Below are positions 36,246 through 47,700 of a DNA stretch of 64,000 bases, piece after piece. The notes beneath the pieces are model-generated. The model searched no databases, was not told the origin of the DNA, and saw nothing but the letters and a program-made list of their open reading frames with translations. Location: assembly GCF_000002425.4 (NCBI RefSeq), contig NC_037264.1, positions 14,386,808-14,450,807 on the forward strand. Reading direction: 5' to 3'. The DNA comes from Physcomitrium patens. Lineage: Eukaryota > Streptophyta > Bryopsida > Funariales > Funariaceae. The translations under genes were made by a program, and so were the position numbers. How positions within the stretch are numbered: the first letter of the stretch is position 1; the number at the start of each line of letters is the position of its first letter.

Positions 36246-39200
36246 AGCGAGATTATGGAGGTACAAAAGAGGAGGTACTCTCGCGAGATGAAGGTGCCTT
36301 TGATGCGAGTTTTATTGGTATTTTAGAGAATGGAAATATTATGTATAAAAAAGTTGATGATTTTAAAAGAAAAGAAAGAAAAAGATTATATAATATTGAA
36401 GGAGAATTACGCAAGTTAGGTACATTGCAAGATGATGAGAGGATTTTAGGTGTTTATGAAGAAAATGGACTAGAAGATTCATTGGAATTGATTACATCTA
36501 TTGGGTTAGGGGATAATGATAAGATTGTTGAGATTCATTCAAGAGAAGTTTATACCATACTTGAATCTTTTCAAGCACCAGAAGTCATTGTAGAGACGAG
36601 ATATAAAATGGCAGATAAGAAGGTAAAGCCTGTTGCCGGACCATTACCAGAAGATTTTAATGAACAAATGGGAGAAGCATAAAAAGAAGCAAGTTTAAGA
36701 GATCCAATGAGTATTGGACATCAGTTTACTAAAGAGACTTTTGAAGAATTGAAGATTGGATGTGATGGTTCTTTATTGCCAGAGGAAATTACTTACTTCA
36801 AAAAGATGTTGGATAAACAAGGTAGATCGTTTGCCTTTGAATCTCATGAAATTCGGTGTGTGGATCCAAATATTATAATACCTATGGTTATCTTCACTGT
36901 ACCGCATGTACCTTGGAATCTAAGACCGATTCTAGTACCGAGGACACATTTACCTAAATTGGTGGAACTATTAAAAAAAAAGATAAAGATGAAAATATTG
37001 GAACCCTCATTTGTACCGTATTCTAATCGATGGTTTACGATACCTAAGAAGAACGGGTCACTACGGTTTATTCAAGATATGCAACCGGTGAATGCAGTAA
37101 TTGTCAGGAATGTAGGAATTGGACCTATTGTGGATGAATTTGCTGAAGCGTTTGCTAGAAGGGCGATCTATTCAATGGGTGACTTGTATTCAGGTTATGA
37201 TCAATTTCAACTTGCCAAAGGAAGTAGAGATATGACAACAATGAAGACACCACTTGGATTGGTTAGAATGTACAATCTTCTTCAAGGCTCGACCAACTCA
37301 GTTGTGCATATGATAAATGGGATGAATAAGGTATTGAGAGATTTTATTCCGGAAAAGACTATGCCTTTTCTGGATGATGTTCCTATAAAAGGGTGCACAG
37401 AAGGAGACAAGGATAAAACTTTAGATAAGAGGGGGTGTCAGAAATATGTTGTTGATCATATACAAGATTGTGAAAAGATTTTAACTCGGCTTGGAGAAGT
37501 TCATCTTACATTATCGGGTATGAAGTCCGTATTTGAAGTATGAGACGTTGTGATTGTTGGACATTTATGTGGATCTTACAGAAGAAAACCAGATCTGACT
37601 AAAGTTGATGCAATTGGAAGGATGAAAGAGGATTGTGATTCTTTAACAGAGGTTCGCAGGTTTTTAGATGCATATGTATTTTATCGAATCTGGATCCCTC
37701 ATTATGCTCACATAGCGGATCCATTATATGAACTGTTACGTAAGGGCTACCGATTTAAATGGGAAGAAAGGCATATTCAGGCAATGCAAAGATTGAAGAA
37801 ATTATTGATGTCACCTCCAATATTAAAGAAGGTTGATTATAAGTGCAATAGACCAGTGATTCTTACTGTGGACGCTAGTCCAATTGCCATTGGATGGGTT
37901 GTGGGTCAAGATGATTCAAGTGGGAATAGATTTGCAGTTCGATTTAAAGCTAAAGTTTTAAGTATTCGTCAGCGTGCATATTCACAAGTCAAAAGAGAAC
38001 TTTGGAGAGTTGTTTCGGCTATGAAAACTGAAAAGGACTATTTGATTGGAGCAGTAGTAGTAATTGAAACAGATTGCTTGCCATTGCTTGGAATGATTAT
38101 TAACTGTTCAACGCCAGATATTGCAATGTTGAGATGGATTGCTTATATTAAGTCACTAAATCTAGAATTTAAGCATATCACTGGGAAGGACAATTTAGTA
38201 GCAGACATGCTATCTCGAGCAAGATACGAGAGGGAGGACGAAATGGTTGAAGACATTGATGACGTCAGATTGAAATTCTATTCAATATCAAACCTCAACA
38301 AAGAAGACAAGCTATTTCTTGAAGAATCTTATGAAGGAGAATTATTGGATATTGGTCATTACTTGAATACCTTGACTAAGCATGGAAATTGGTCTACAGA
38401 AAAATTCAAACAAATAAGAAAAAAAGCATATGGATTTTTGCTTCGAGATGGATTCTTATGGAAGAGACCGAAGAAAGGAATTGGGATGCCACAACGAGTG
38501 ATAGGCAAAAAAGAAGAAAAACTAAAATTATTAAAGGAGTTCCATGATAGTTTATGGGCAGGACATAGAGGAATCTGGGCTACTTTTGTTAAACTCAAGA
38601 AACGATATTGGTGGAAAAATATGTATCGAGATGTGCTCTCATTTGTAGAGTCATGTGAAATCTATCAATCGTATTCTAATATCCGACATCAAAATGGTTT
38701 TCATCCTACGTATCCTCTAGCTATTCATTTTAAATGGGTTGTTGATTTGGTTATTATGCCAATTGGGTTATGGCAGATGAGATATTTGGTTTTAGCTCAT
38801 GAAGATTTATCAAATCAAGTAGAAGGAAGAGCATTGAGGACAAAATCTACAGAGGGGATTTGTAGGTTTTTGCTTGAAGATGTCATTTGCCGTTACGGGT
38901 GCGTAGGAAAAATCACTCCAGATCGTGGAGAATTAAATGCACAAGAAGCTCGTAAGTTCTTTGAAAGATGTGGGATTAAACTATCACTGATTACTGCTTA
39001 TAATCCAGAAGGGAATATAAAAAGCGAACGTGGTCACCCACCGATTGTGAAAGCATTAGTTAAAGCTTGTAATGGGAAAGTTAAAGAGTGGCCACGGCTT
39101 TTGTCATTTACATTATGGACTGATCGAACAACACATAGTTTAGTGACAAGATATATGCCAGTAGAACTTATGATAGGTCGAAAACCAATTATGCTGATTG

Positions 39201-39721
39201 AAGAAAAGGTACTTATTTGGAGTAAGCTACCATAGGAAGATGGATTGACAAGAGAAGAACTTCTAGCTATTTAGATTTGACAATTGGAGCAAAGATCGGA
39301 AGATGTGTAAATAGCATTGGAAAGGTTAAAAAGAGCAAGGTTACAAAACAAGGCACGATTCGATAAGCAACATCGATTGAGACCTAAAGCAATCGAGGAA
39401 GGTGACTGGGTACTTATTTATGACAATAGTCTGGATAATCAACATAGTACTTTGTAGAAATTTTTAAAATATTAGTTTGGACCATATGTAGTAACAATTG
39501 TTCATGATAATGCGACTTACTCATTACGAGAGTTAGATGGTATAAAATTGAAAATACCAATTGAAGAAAAGCGAGTAAAAGTATTTAAACGAAGACACAT
39601 GAAGATGAATATGGAAGACCTTAATGAAGGTATAGAGATTCTACAGCAAGAAGATGAAAGTGATTTGGATAATGAAGGTGACGAAGACGAATTGGACAAA
39701 GATATAGAGAATATATTCTAA
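36221..39721 (+). pseudogene. Beta3 pol: RT, RNase H and integrase, -1 frame to gag-pro
   Basis: Pol opens at 36221 in the -1 frame relative to gag-pro and overlaps it by about 25 bases, so a -1 frameshift would be needed. Long open blocks are 36341-36682, 36707-37543 and 37550-39235. RT: 'WFTIPKKNGSLRFIQDMQPVN', then catalytic 'FLDD' at about 37367-37378. RNase H: 'ILTVDASPIAIGW' (first Asp), 'ETDCLPLLGM' and 'ADMLSRA'. Integrase: the HHCC domain 'FHDSLWAGHRG..CEIYQ' (the last Cys pair has Tyr; beta2 retains CEICQ), and core residues in 'VVDLVIMP', 'PDRGELNA' and 'SERGH'. Stops at 36680, 37541, 39233 and several after 39260 disrupt it. The C-terminus is acidic ('DEDELDKD'). No chromodomain is seen. 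Confidence 0.9.
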
Positions 39722-39771
39722 ATCAAACAGTAATTGGGTAAATTGGTGCATACCAGAGGATGCACAGGTAC

Positions 39772-39783
39772 AGAGAGGGTGGA
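39772..39783 (+). other. Beta3 polypurine tract
   Basis: AGAGAGGGTGGA lies directly before the 3' LTR and would prime plus-strand synthesis. Beta2 (AGAGGGGGTGGA) and beta1 (AGAGGTGGTAGA) have the same 12-mer in the same place. Confidence 0.85.
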
Positions 39784-40979
39784 TGTCGTGTTGTGACACG
39801 AGTATACCGTGAAAATATAAAGAAATGAGACTTTTATTAATATTCAGTTACCTCGAATATTGGGAGCAACGACCAATTCCAGTGCAAATACTAAGAGATC
39901 AGGTTCAGTCACCCCGTTACAGTCAGCCCGGGCATACTGAAATGCTCCATTCGATTCTAATAACGGGAGTCAGCAGGAAGAGAAAGGACCAATTCAACGA
40001 CGGGTGAGCCTGGTTCGAAGAGCCAATTGGATCCAATTTCAAGACATCCAATCCAGGTCTTACCACGGGCCTCTTAGCCAATCTGACATGAAGGACCAAT
40101 TTGACCCAATTGCGGGAACATCCAAGTCTTACTACGGGCCTCTTAGCCAATATGAAACCTGAATTGGTCGGGTGACTCAATGTGGTCCCGATTACGGGGC
40201 TCTGATTCCGTTTCAGGCTGTTCCATCCTTTGTGCCATTCCAAGAACATCCTTTCGATAAAAGGATCTCTTAAAGGTAAAAACGAAGGAGAAAGCTCTGA
40301 CGGCGAAGCCAATTTCGGATCCGAGACGGAAGATTGAAGAAATTCAGAGACTAGGGTTTGAAAGAAGGGAGAATTAGGATTAAAAGGGAGGATAGGTTAA
40401 GAAATGAAGGGGAGAGGATAAGGGTTTGAGAAGGGTCGGAGAGCGAGCTTCATGCTTTAGGGCGGGGAAAAAAGACAAAGAATTGGGTTTTTTTTCTTCA
40501 TAGGGTTTTGGAAAGATTGAGGCAATCGTTGCTGAAGTCAATGCTGTACTTGTGAATCGGGGTTTTAATGAAGTGGATGTGATTACTCTTGACTGTTTTG
40601 TGAAATCAAAGTTACGTCTGTGATTGAAGAATTAAAAAGGTGTCTATAGGATTGAGTATGCGGAGTGAATGAAATTTATTGGGTTAATCTAACAAGACAG
40701 TCAGTGAATACAAGATTGTGAGTATAAAGCGATATCGAAGATTAGCAGTTTGGATTGTTCGGGGTTCTCTGTAACGTCTAGAGACCTATCGGCCGGAGCA
40801 AAAAGGACTTCAACGAGTAGTCGAAGGACATCCGTATAGATTTACGATATATTCTTGAAGTTGTTTATATTCCAACAGTCAAAAACTGATAGACTGCTTG
40901 AATATTAGCGAATCTCCATACTACCTTCTACAGCCAGACGCCCTACGCATTCTCGAGCAGGAAAGCACATAATACAACA
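39784..40979 (+). repeat. Beta3 3' LTR
   Basis: 1196 bp, the same length as the 5' LTR and about 95% identical by eye; most sampled differences are transitions (for example AGGCCAGG/AGATCAGG). It starts TGTCGTGTTGTGACACGA and ends AATACAACA. The right flank GCGT leads into the beta2 3' LTR. Confidence 0.92.
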
Positions 40980-42796
40980 GCGTCTAGTTGTGAAAGATAA
41001 AATGATGTTTTCCAAGTATCCAAGTAGTCTAGTGGGTTTCAACTATCTAAACATAAATTATTTTGGATTTCAATATAAAATCTTAATCCTAATACAAAAT
41101 ACTTAGAATACTATTTTTAATAGCTTCTTGATATTATAAATACAAATTCTTTTATTATTTGTTATTTTTATTTTTTTTATTTTTTTTTTTATTTATTTAT
41201 TTTTTTTTTTAAATCCTAACCCTAGATAGCAAGCCTCAATAAGCTGTAATTCTCAATCCAACCATCCGATTATTGTGAGACTTCTACCACTAGTGTCTTT
41301 ACAAGTCTTGTAAATGCTCAAGAAGTTCATTCAATCTAACTTACAGATTACAAGAACATTGTAAATTCACGCTGTAGTCCCTTGACTGCTGCTTAGAAGG
41401 TTGATGACAAACTTTAACTTAGAATTTCTCTTTCTCTAATCATTAATTCTCATTCAAACTTTGTATACAGCTTTGCCTTTAAGTCCTCGACTTACCATGT
41501 TAAAATTCACCTTATTCTAGCCGATAGATCTCACATATTACAAAAATCCTAAATAACTTTAATATGCCAATTTCTTATACCTCTTTATACTAATGATCAA
41601 ACATCCTCTATTTGTATTGTAAGATTAACACAAATTATTGCATGCACTTAGTATACTCAACCATCTAGATACCTCTAAAATTTCAACCATAGATGTCTTT
41701 CTAATTTTACAAAACAGTCAAGAGTATTAGCCTTTACTTTATTGCAAAAATCCAATTCATCAATACAAACACTAACTTTGAGCAACAATTGCAAAGTCCT
41801 TCCAATTCCTATGAAATCCAATTCTACATCTTTCGAAGGAGCTTGAAGCTAACTCTTTGACTCCGAAATTCCATTCTCCGAATGTCTTCTTTCTTTTCCT
41901 CTCCTCTTCTTTAACTCCGTGAGGTCTCCTATTCTTCTACCTTAGACTCCGAATTGGAACAGCAGACCCGCCTCCATAGAATTCCCACCTCTAAGAGGAT
42001 CTTTCTATGGAAAGGATGTTTTTCTTAAATAGCATAGAGAACCGAATAGCTTGAAATAGAACCGAAGCCTCCATATTCGAGACCTCATTGGGTTACCCAA
42101 CCAAGTCAGGTCTCATACTAGATAAGAGATCCATATTAGGACCTAGATTGGATGTCCCCATAATTGGGTCAAATTGGCCCTTCACATCAAACTCAATCAA
42201 ATATTGAATTGGTCCTTTCTCCTTTTGCCTACTCTTGGTAAGAACAGCTCGGACTCATTCCACCCGATTTATTGGAGAATCTTGAAGACCTCAATTTATT
42301 CCCTCAATTTTTCCCTAGCTTTAGATCTATTGATTCCGATTATTGAAATTGAGCGGAGCATTACATTGTTGATAAGTATGCCTCGACTGCTTGCTATTCC
42401 TACATACTAGTGCGTAATTATCACTGGCTATGGGATTGGGACATTTACTAGTATAATGACTAATCTCTCTACAACGAAAACAACAAAGTGGTCTTCTTGC
42501 ACCTCCATCAGGCATATTGGGTGTTTCCATTGGTATATACCTACTAGATTTGTTCCATGTAGAGTTAGAAAATAATCCTAATAGTCCCATTGGTACAAAA
42601 GGTACTTGGTTCGATGATGGCGATGGAGCATATGCTATTGTCACGTTCGGTGGTACAACTGCTAATGGAGTGACATTAACTTGCCTCTAAATATTGGCAA
42701 TGGAATTGGCCATTGTTTCTAATGTCCAAGATGACTAAATATTAATAAATCTTTGCCATTTATATTTTCACCATATAGTCGTGTTGCAACACGACA
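40980..42796 (-). repeat. Beta2 3' LTR, main part
   Basis: On the minus strand the LTR starts at 42796 with TGTCGTGTTGCAACACGACT and runs to 40980, where beta3 cut it; the last 42 bp are at 32563-32604. Total length is about 1855 bp, against 1857 bp for the 5' LTR. It contains a poly-T/A tract at about 41160-41210 and an internal ORF with a zinc knuckle near its start. The middle (about 42000-42330) is related to the beta3 LTR. Confidence 0.85.
42327..42704 (-). pseudogene. CCHC zinc-knuckle ORF inside the beta2 3' LTR
   Basis: The copy matching 51494-51880. The first ATG is near 42704 ('MANSIANI', then a stop), and an ATG at 42644 opens 105 codons. It keeps the knuckle 'CFRCREISHYTSKCP' (CX2CX4HX4C) and a C-terminal 'HTYQQCNAPLNFNN'. 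Being in an LTR it is duplicated by reverse transcription. Function unknown; a nucleic-acid-binding role is suggested only by the motif. Confidence 0.65.
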
Positions 42797-42808
42797 TCCA
42801 CCCCCTCT
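42797..42808 (-). other. Beta2 polypurine tract
   Basis: The reverse complement AGAGGGGGTGGA sits directly before the 3' LTR start at 42796, as in beta3. Confidence 0.8.
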
Positions 42809-43098
42809 GAACCTGTGCATCCTTTGATATGCACTAAATAACCTAGTTGTTGTTTGATTTAAAATATGTTCTCTAAGTCTTCGTCCAAATCTTCTTCATC
42901 ACTTTTGCTATCTTAGTCAATTTCATCTTCCTGTTGAGGAATATCTATGTCTTTACTAAGGTCTTCTATATTTATTTCTGTGTATTTTTATTTAAATATT
43001 TTTACTCACTTTTCAGCAATTCGTATTTTTAACCTTATTCCATCTAACTCCCCCAATGAGTAAGTTACATTATCATGAACAATTGTTACTACATACGG
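42809..43098 (-). pseudogene. Beta2 pol C-terminal end
   Basis: This continues beta2 integrase beyond the LTR-i insertion: it matches the beta3 region 39490-39730, including the segment encoding 'TIVHDN' and the acidic tail. The open pieces are short and contain stops. It reads directly into the polypurine tract. Confidence 0.7.
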
Positions 43099-44434
43099 TA
43101 TCATGTTGTAGTTCGGCTACTATATGAAAATAATGTAATTATGTACTTAATATATAATTTATTAAGTAATATGGTAAGAGCCATGTTAGTAGATTTTAGT
43201 TGGTTATAGGATATAATTTGATTATTACTTTGAGAAGAGGTTGTTTAAAAAGATTACTATAGAATTTGTATAACTTTAATTTCTTTTTGATAGTGGCTTT
43301 TAAGATTGGTTTTGGTTGATAGTAACTTCTAAATATTTAGAGTCACCTTTGTTAGACATTAGTGATATTTAAAAACTTATTTTGGTTCTTTTATTTGGTG
43401 TTTAGAGCATACATTATGTAAATCTTATAAGAAAAAGGATTGAAGAAGGATTTTGGTAGCAAAGGGAGTAATTAGGGCACCAATATAGATGAATGGAGAT
43501 GAATGATGAAAATCTCCATTCCTATTGGTCAAAAATCATGACCAATGGGCTTTGAGGAGGCTGCCCGAGGCCATATTAGGGATTAGGGTTAGTTTCTCGA
43601 GGCCATTCGAACTTTGAAGGCTAGGGCCAGAAGGTTTAGGGTTTTGGTTAAGGTTTTGGTGCAAGTTTTGTGTCATTTGGGGTTTTTATGAAGAAGTTAT
43701 AGGCGCTCAAAGTTAAGGTGTTAGTTTTGGACCTACTGTCACACTTTTGGGCATAACACACGCGTACAGATGGCAATTGAGGATCGGCGACCGCGACTGG
43801 AGAGAGCACTTTTGCGGCTATACTTTTCACATACTGCTTACTAGATTCTAAGTTAGGATAAAGGAGTTATTGGATTTTGAAATCAGCACATGCAATCTAA
43901 GGGTAGTAAATAAACTGATTTACTAGTGTTTTTCTCTTGAGCTATATCTTGAGCAACTTTGTGAGGTTTTGGCTCAAAATTTCAAATAATGTGTAATTTC
44001 ATGTTAGTAAACTTTGTAAATAAGTTTTATGACATTTGGAGTTCGGGGTTTTGAGATATAAGGAAAATAGTTTTCGGGTGCTTGTAAATTAGGGTTTGGA
44101 GTGTCTGCTAGGGTTTCTTAGATGCCAGAAGATCGGGAGTGAATTTGTGGTTGGTTTTTTTTGTGATAAAAGTTAAGGGTAAATTCTACCTATCTTGTAA
44201 ATTTGAAACAAACTGGATGGTTAGATCATTAGTTATGATTTTCTAAAGTTTGGGGCAAAAAAAAAATCTTCACAGGAAAAATATGTTTTGAAGGGATTTT
44301 GTTATATTTGGAGTTTTATACAAAAATAAAGGAGTTTTTGGAAGCCAAGAAAAGAATCATATAAAGGTTTAAGGTATACTCTCTACAGCTAGATACCCAG
44401 TGTATTCCTAGATAACAAATCACGCCATACGACA
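43099..44434 (+). mobile_element. Solo LTR-i in beta2 pol
   Basis: This 1336-bp LTR starts TATCATGTTGTAGTTCGGCT and ends CGCCATACGACA. A perfect 4-bp duplication ACGG (43095-43098 and 44435-44438) flanks it, and beta2 pol sequence ('..catacgg|tccaaacc..') joins across it as in beta3 near 39480. It is the least-decayed LTR-i in the window and the reference for the other copies. No coding; the frame at 43648-43830 (-) is accidental. Confidence 0.88.
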
Positions 44435-47400
44435 ACGGTCCAAACCATCATTTAAAAAACTTCCATAAAGTATTTTGTTGATTGTCCAAGCTATTATCAT
44501 ATATCAAAATCCAATCACCTTCTTCAATTGCTTTAGGCCTCAATCGATGCTGCTTATCAAATCGTACCTTGTTTTGTAACCTTGATTTTTTTAACCTTTC
44601 TAATGTTATTTGCACATCTTTTGATCTTTACTCTAATTGTTGAATTCTAATAGTTAGAAGTTCTTCTCTTATCAATTCATCTTTCCATGGTAGCATACTC
44701 TAAGTGAGTACTTTTTTTTCAATTGGCATAATTGGTTTTTGACCTGTCAAAAGCTCAATAGGCATACATCTTGTTACTGAGCTATGAGTTATTCGATCAG
44801 CCCATAATGCAAATGACAAAAGTCGTAGCCATTCTCTAACTCTCCCATTACAAGCTTTAACTAATGCTTTCACAATCAGTGGGTGACCATGCTCACTTTT
44901 TGTATTTTCTTCATAATTATAAGCAGTAGTCATTGATAGTTTAATTCCACATCTTTCAAAGAATTCACGAGCTTCTTGTGCATTTAATTCTCTATGATCT
45001 GCAATGATTTTTCCTACACATCCGTAGTGGCAAATAACATCTTCAAGCAAAAATCTACAAATTCCTTCCATAGATTTTGTTCTCAATGCTCTTCTTTCTA
45101 CTTGATTTGATAAATCTTCACAAGCTAAGACCAAATATCTCATTTGCCATAACCTGATTGGTATAATAACCAAATCAACAACCTATTTGAAATGAATAGC
45201 TAAAAGATATGTAGGATGAAGACCATCTCAATGTCGTATATTAGAATACGCTTGACAAATTTCACATGACCCTACAAATAAGAGCACATCTCGATACATA
45301 TTTTTCCACCAACATCGTTCCTTAAGCTTAGCAAAAGTAGCCCAAATTCCTTTATGTCCTGTCCATAAACTATCATGAAACCCCTTTAATAATTTTTTTT
45401 TCTCTTCTTTATTGCCTATCACTCTTTGTGGCATTTCAATTCTTTTCTTTGATCTCTTCCATAATAATCCTTCTTGAAGAAAAAATCCATATGCTTTTTT
45501 TCTTATTTGTTTAAATTTTTCTATAGACCAATTTTATTGCTTAGTCAAGGTATTTAAGTAATGATCAATATCCAATAATTCTCCTTCATAAAATTCTTCA
45601 AGAAATAGCTTGTCTTCTTTGTTAAAATTTGATACTCAATAGAATTTTGATCCAATATCATCAATGTCTTCAATCATTTTGTCTTTTCTTTCATATCTTG
45701 CTCAAAATAGCATGTCTGCTTTTAAATTCTCTTTTTCAGCAACATACTTAAATTCCGGATTTAATGATTTAATATAAGCAATCCATCTTAACATTGCAAT
45801 ATCCGGCATTGAACAATTAGTAATCATTCCAAGTAATAGCAAGCAATCCGTTTCAATTACTACTGCTGCACCAATCAAATAATCCCTTTCAGCTTTCATA
45901 GCCAAAACAACTCCCCAAAGTTCTCTTTTGATTTGTAAATATGTACGTTGACGAATACTTAAAACTTTAGCTCCAAATCGAATTGCAAATCTATTTCCAC
46001 TTGAATCATCATGACCCACAGTCCATCCAATAGCAATAGGACTAGTATCCACAGTAAGAATTACTTGTTTATTACAGTCATAATCAATTTTTCTTAAAAT
46101 TGGAGGTGTGACCAATAACACCTTTAGCTTCTGCATTGCTCTCGTATGCTTTCTTTCCCATTTAAATCGATAATCTTTATGTAATCATTCATAAAATTAA
46201 TCTTCTAAATGAGCATAATGAGGAATCTATATACGATAAAATATACAAGCTTCTAAAAACCTATGTACTTCTGTTAAAGAGTCACATGAATCTTTCATCC
46301 TTCCAATTGCATCAACTTTGCTTAGATCTGGCTTTCTCTCATAAAATCCACACAAATTTCCAATAATAAGAACTTTCTACACTCCAAATGTAGATTTTAC
46401 TCCTGAAAGTGTAGGATGAACCTCTTCAAGTCGAGTTAAAATCTTTTCACAATCTTGTATATGATCAACAACATATTTGTGACACCCCTTCTTATCTAAA
46501 GTTTCATCTTTTTCTCCTTCTTTACATCCTTTGATAGGATCATCATCTAAAAAAGGTATAGTTTTCTCAAGAATGAAGTCTCTTAGTACCTTATTCATCC
46601 CATTCATCATATGTGCAATTGAGTTAGTAGCACCTTGTGGGAGAGTATACATTTTAAGCAATACAAGTAGCATTCTCATTGTTGTTAGATTTCTACTCCA
46701 ATGCGCAAGTTGAAATTGATCATCACCCAAAAATAAATCATCCATTGAATAAATTACCCTTCTTACAAATGCTTCTGCAAACTCATCTACTAAAAGTCCT
46801 ATACCTACATTTTTTATAGTTATTACATTCATTGGCTGCATAACTTGAATAAAACATAACAATCTATTTTTCTTAGGCACCGTAAACCAATGACTAGAAT
46901 ATGGAGTAAAAAAAGGCTCCAAAATTTTCATTCGCATCTTTTCTTTCAATAATTCTACCAATTTAGGTAAATGTGCCCTCGACACGAGAATTGGCCTTAA
47001 GTTCCAAGGCACATGAGGTACTGTAAAGATAACCATAGGAGCAACAACATTAAGATCTATACATCCTATTTCACGAGACCCAAAGGTAAATGATTTACCT
47101 CGTTTAACAAGCATTTTTTTAAAATATTCAATTTTTGTTGGAAATAAAGAACCATCACATCCAATCTTCAATTCTTCAAAAGTCTTCTTTGTAAATCGAT
47201 GTTCAATCTTCTTTGGATCTCTTAAACTCTCTTCTTTTGATGCTTCTTCTATTTATTCCTTAGAATCTTTTGGTAAAGGTCCGAAAATAGATTTTATCTT
47301 TTTATCTACTATTTTATATTTTGTCTCTACAATAACTTCTGGTACTTGAAAAGATTCAAGTATAGAATCAACCTCCCTCGAATGAATTTCCACAATCTTT

Positions 47401-47700
47401 TCATTATTCCCTAATCCAATAGATGGAATTAATTCTAAAGAATTCTCCAATCCATTTTCTTCATAAACACCTAAAATCTTCTTATCATCTTCTAATGTCC
47501 CTAACTTGCATAATTCCTTTTTAATAGTATATAATCTTTTTCTTTCTTTTCTTTTAAAATCATCAACTTTCTTATACATAATATTTCTATTCTCAAAAAT
47601 ACCAATAAAACTCGCATCAAAAGTACCTTCATTTTGCGAGAGTACCTCCTCTTTTGTACCTCCATAATCTTGCTTTATAGTGGTACTTTCTCAAAATCCT
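44435..47700 (-). pseudogene. Beta2 pol: RT, RNase H and integrase relic
   Basis: Reading on the minus strand: pol N-terminus at 47253-47579 ('MYKKVDDFKRKERKRLYTI'); RT at 46377-47171 with 'WFTVPKKNRLLCFIQVMQ' and catalytic 'FLDD'; RNase H at 45702-46136 with 'ILTVDTSPIAIGWTVGHDD' and 'ETDCLLLLGM'; zinc-binding domain at 45228-45434 with 'HDSLWTGHKG..CEICQ' intact; integrase core at 44700-45173 with 'IADHRELNAQ' (DRG changed to DHR) and 'SEHGH' (E retained). Frame breaks separate all of these. The order and sequence follow beta3 closely. Pol lies in the -1 frame relative to gag-pro, which ends at 47675. Confidence 0.87.

Larger units (their letters stand above)
32605..40979 (+). mobile_element. 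Beta3, the youngest full-length Ty3 element
   Basis: This element of 8375 bp has 1196-bp LTRs at both ends, a primer-binding site, gag-pro and pol frames, and a polypurine tract. Flanks are GCAT (32601-32604) and GCGT (40980-40983), a 4-bp duplication differing by one CpG transition; the surrounding sequence is the beta2 3' LTR. The order gag-protease-RT-RNase H-integrase identifies Ty3 rather than Ty1. It has fewer stops than any other copy and a visibly higher GC content. It is the innermost insertion and probably the most recent. Confidence 0.92.

Noticed and set aside
42174..42410. Forward frames at 42174-42410 and 51341-51577 as a paired gene
   Set aside because: They are matching positions in the two beta2 LTRs, read antisense to the LTR and overlapping the zinc-knuckle ORF on the other strand; their pairing reflects LTR duplication only.
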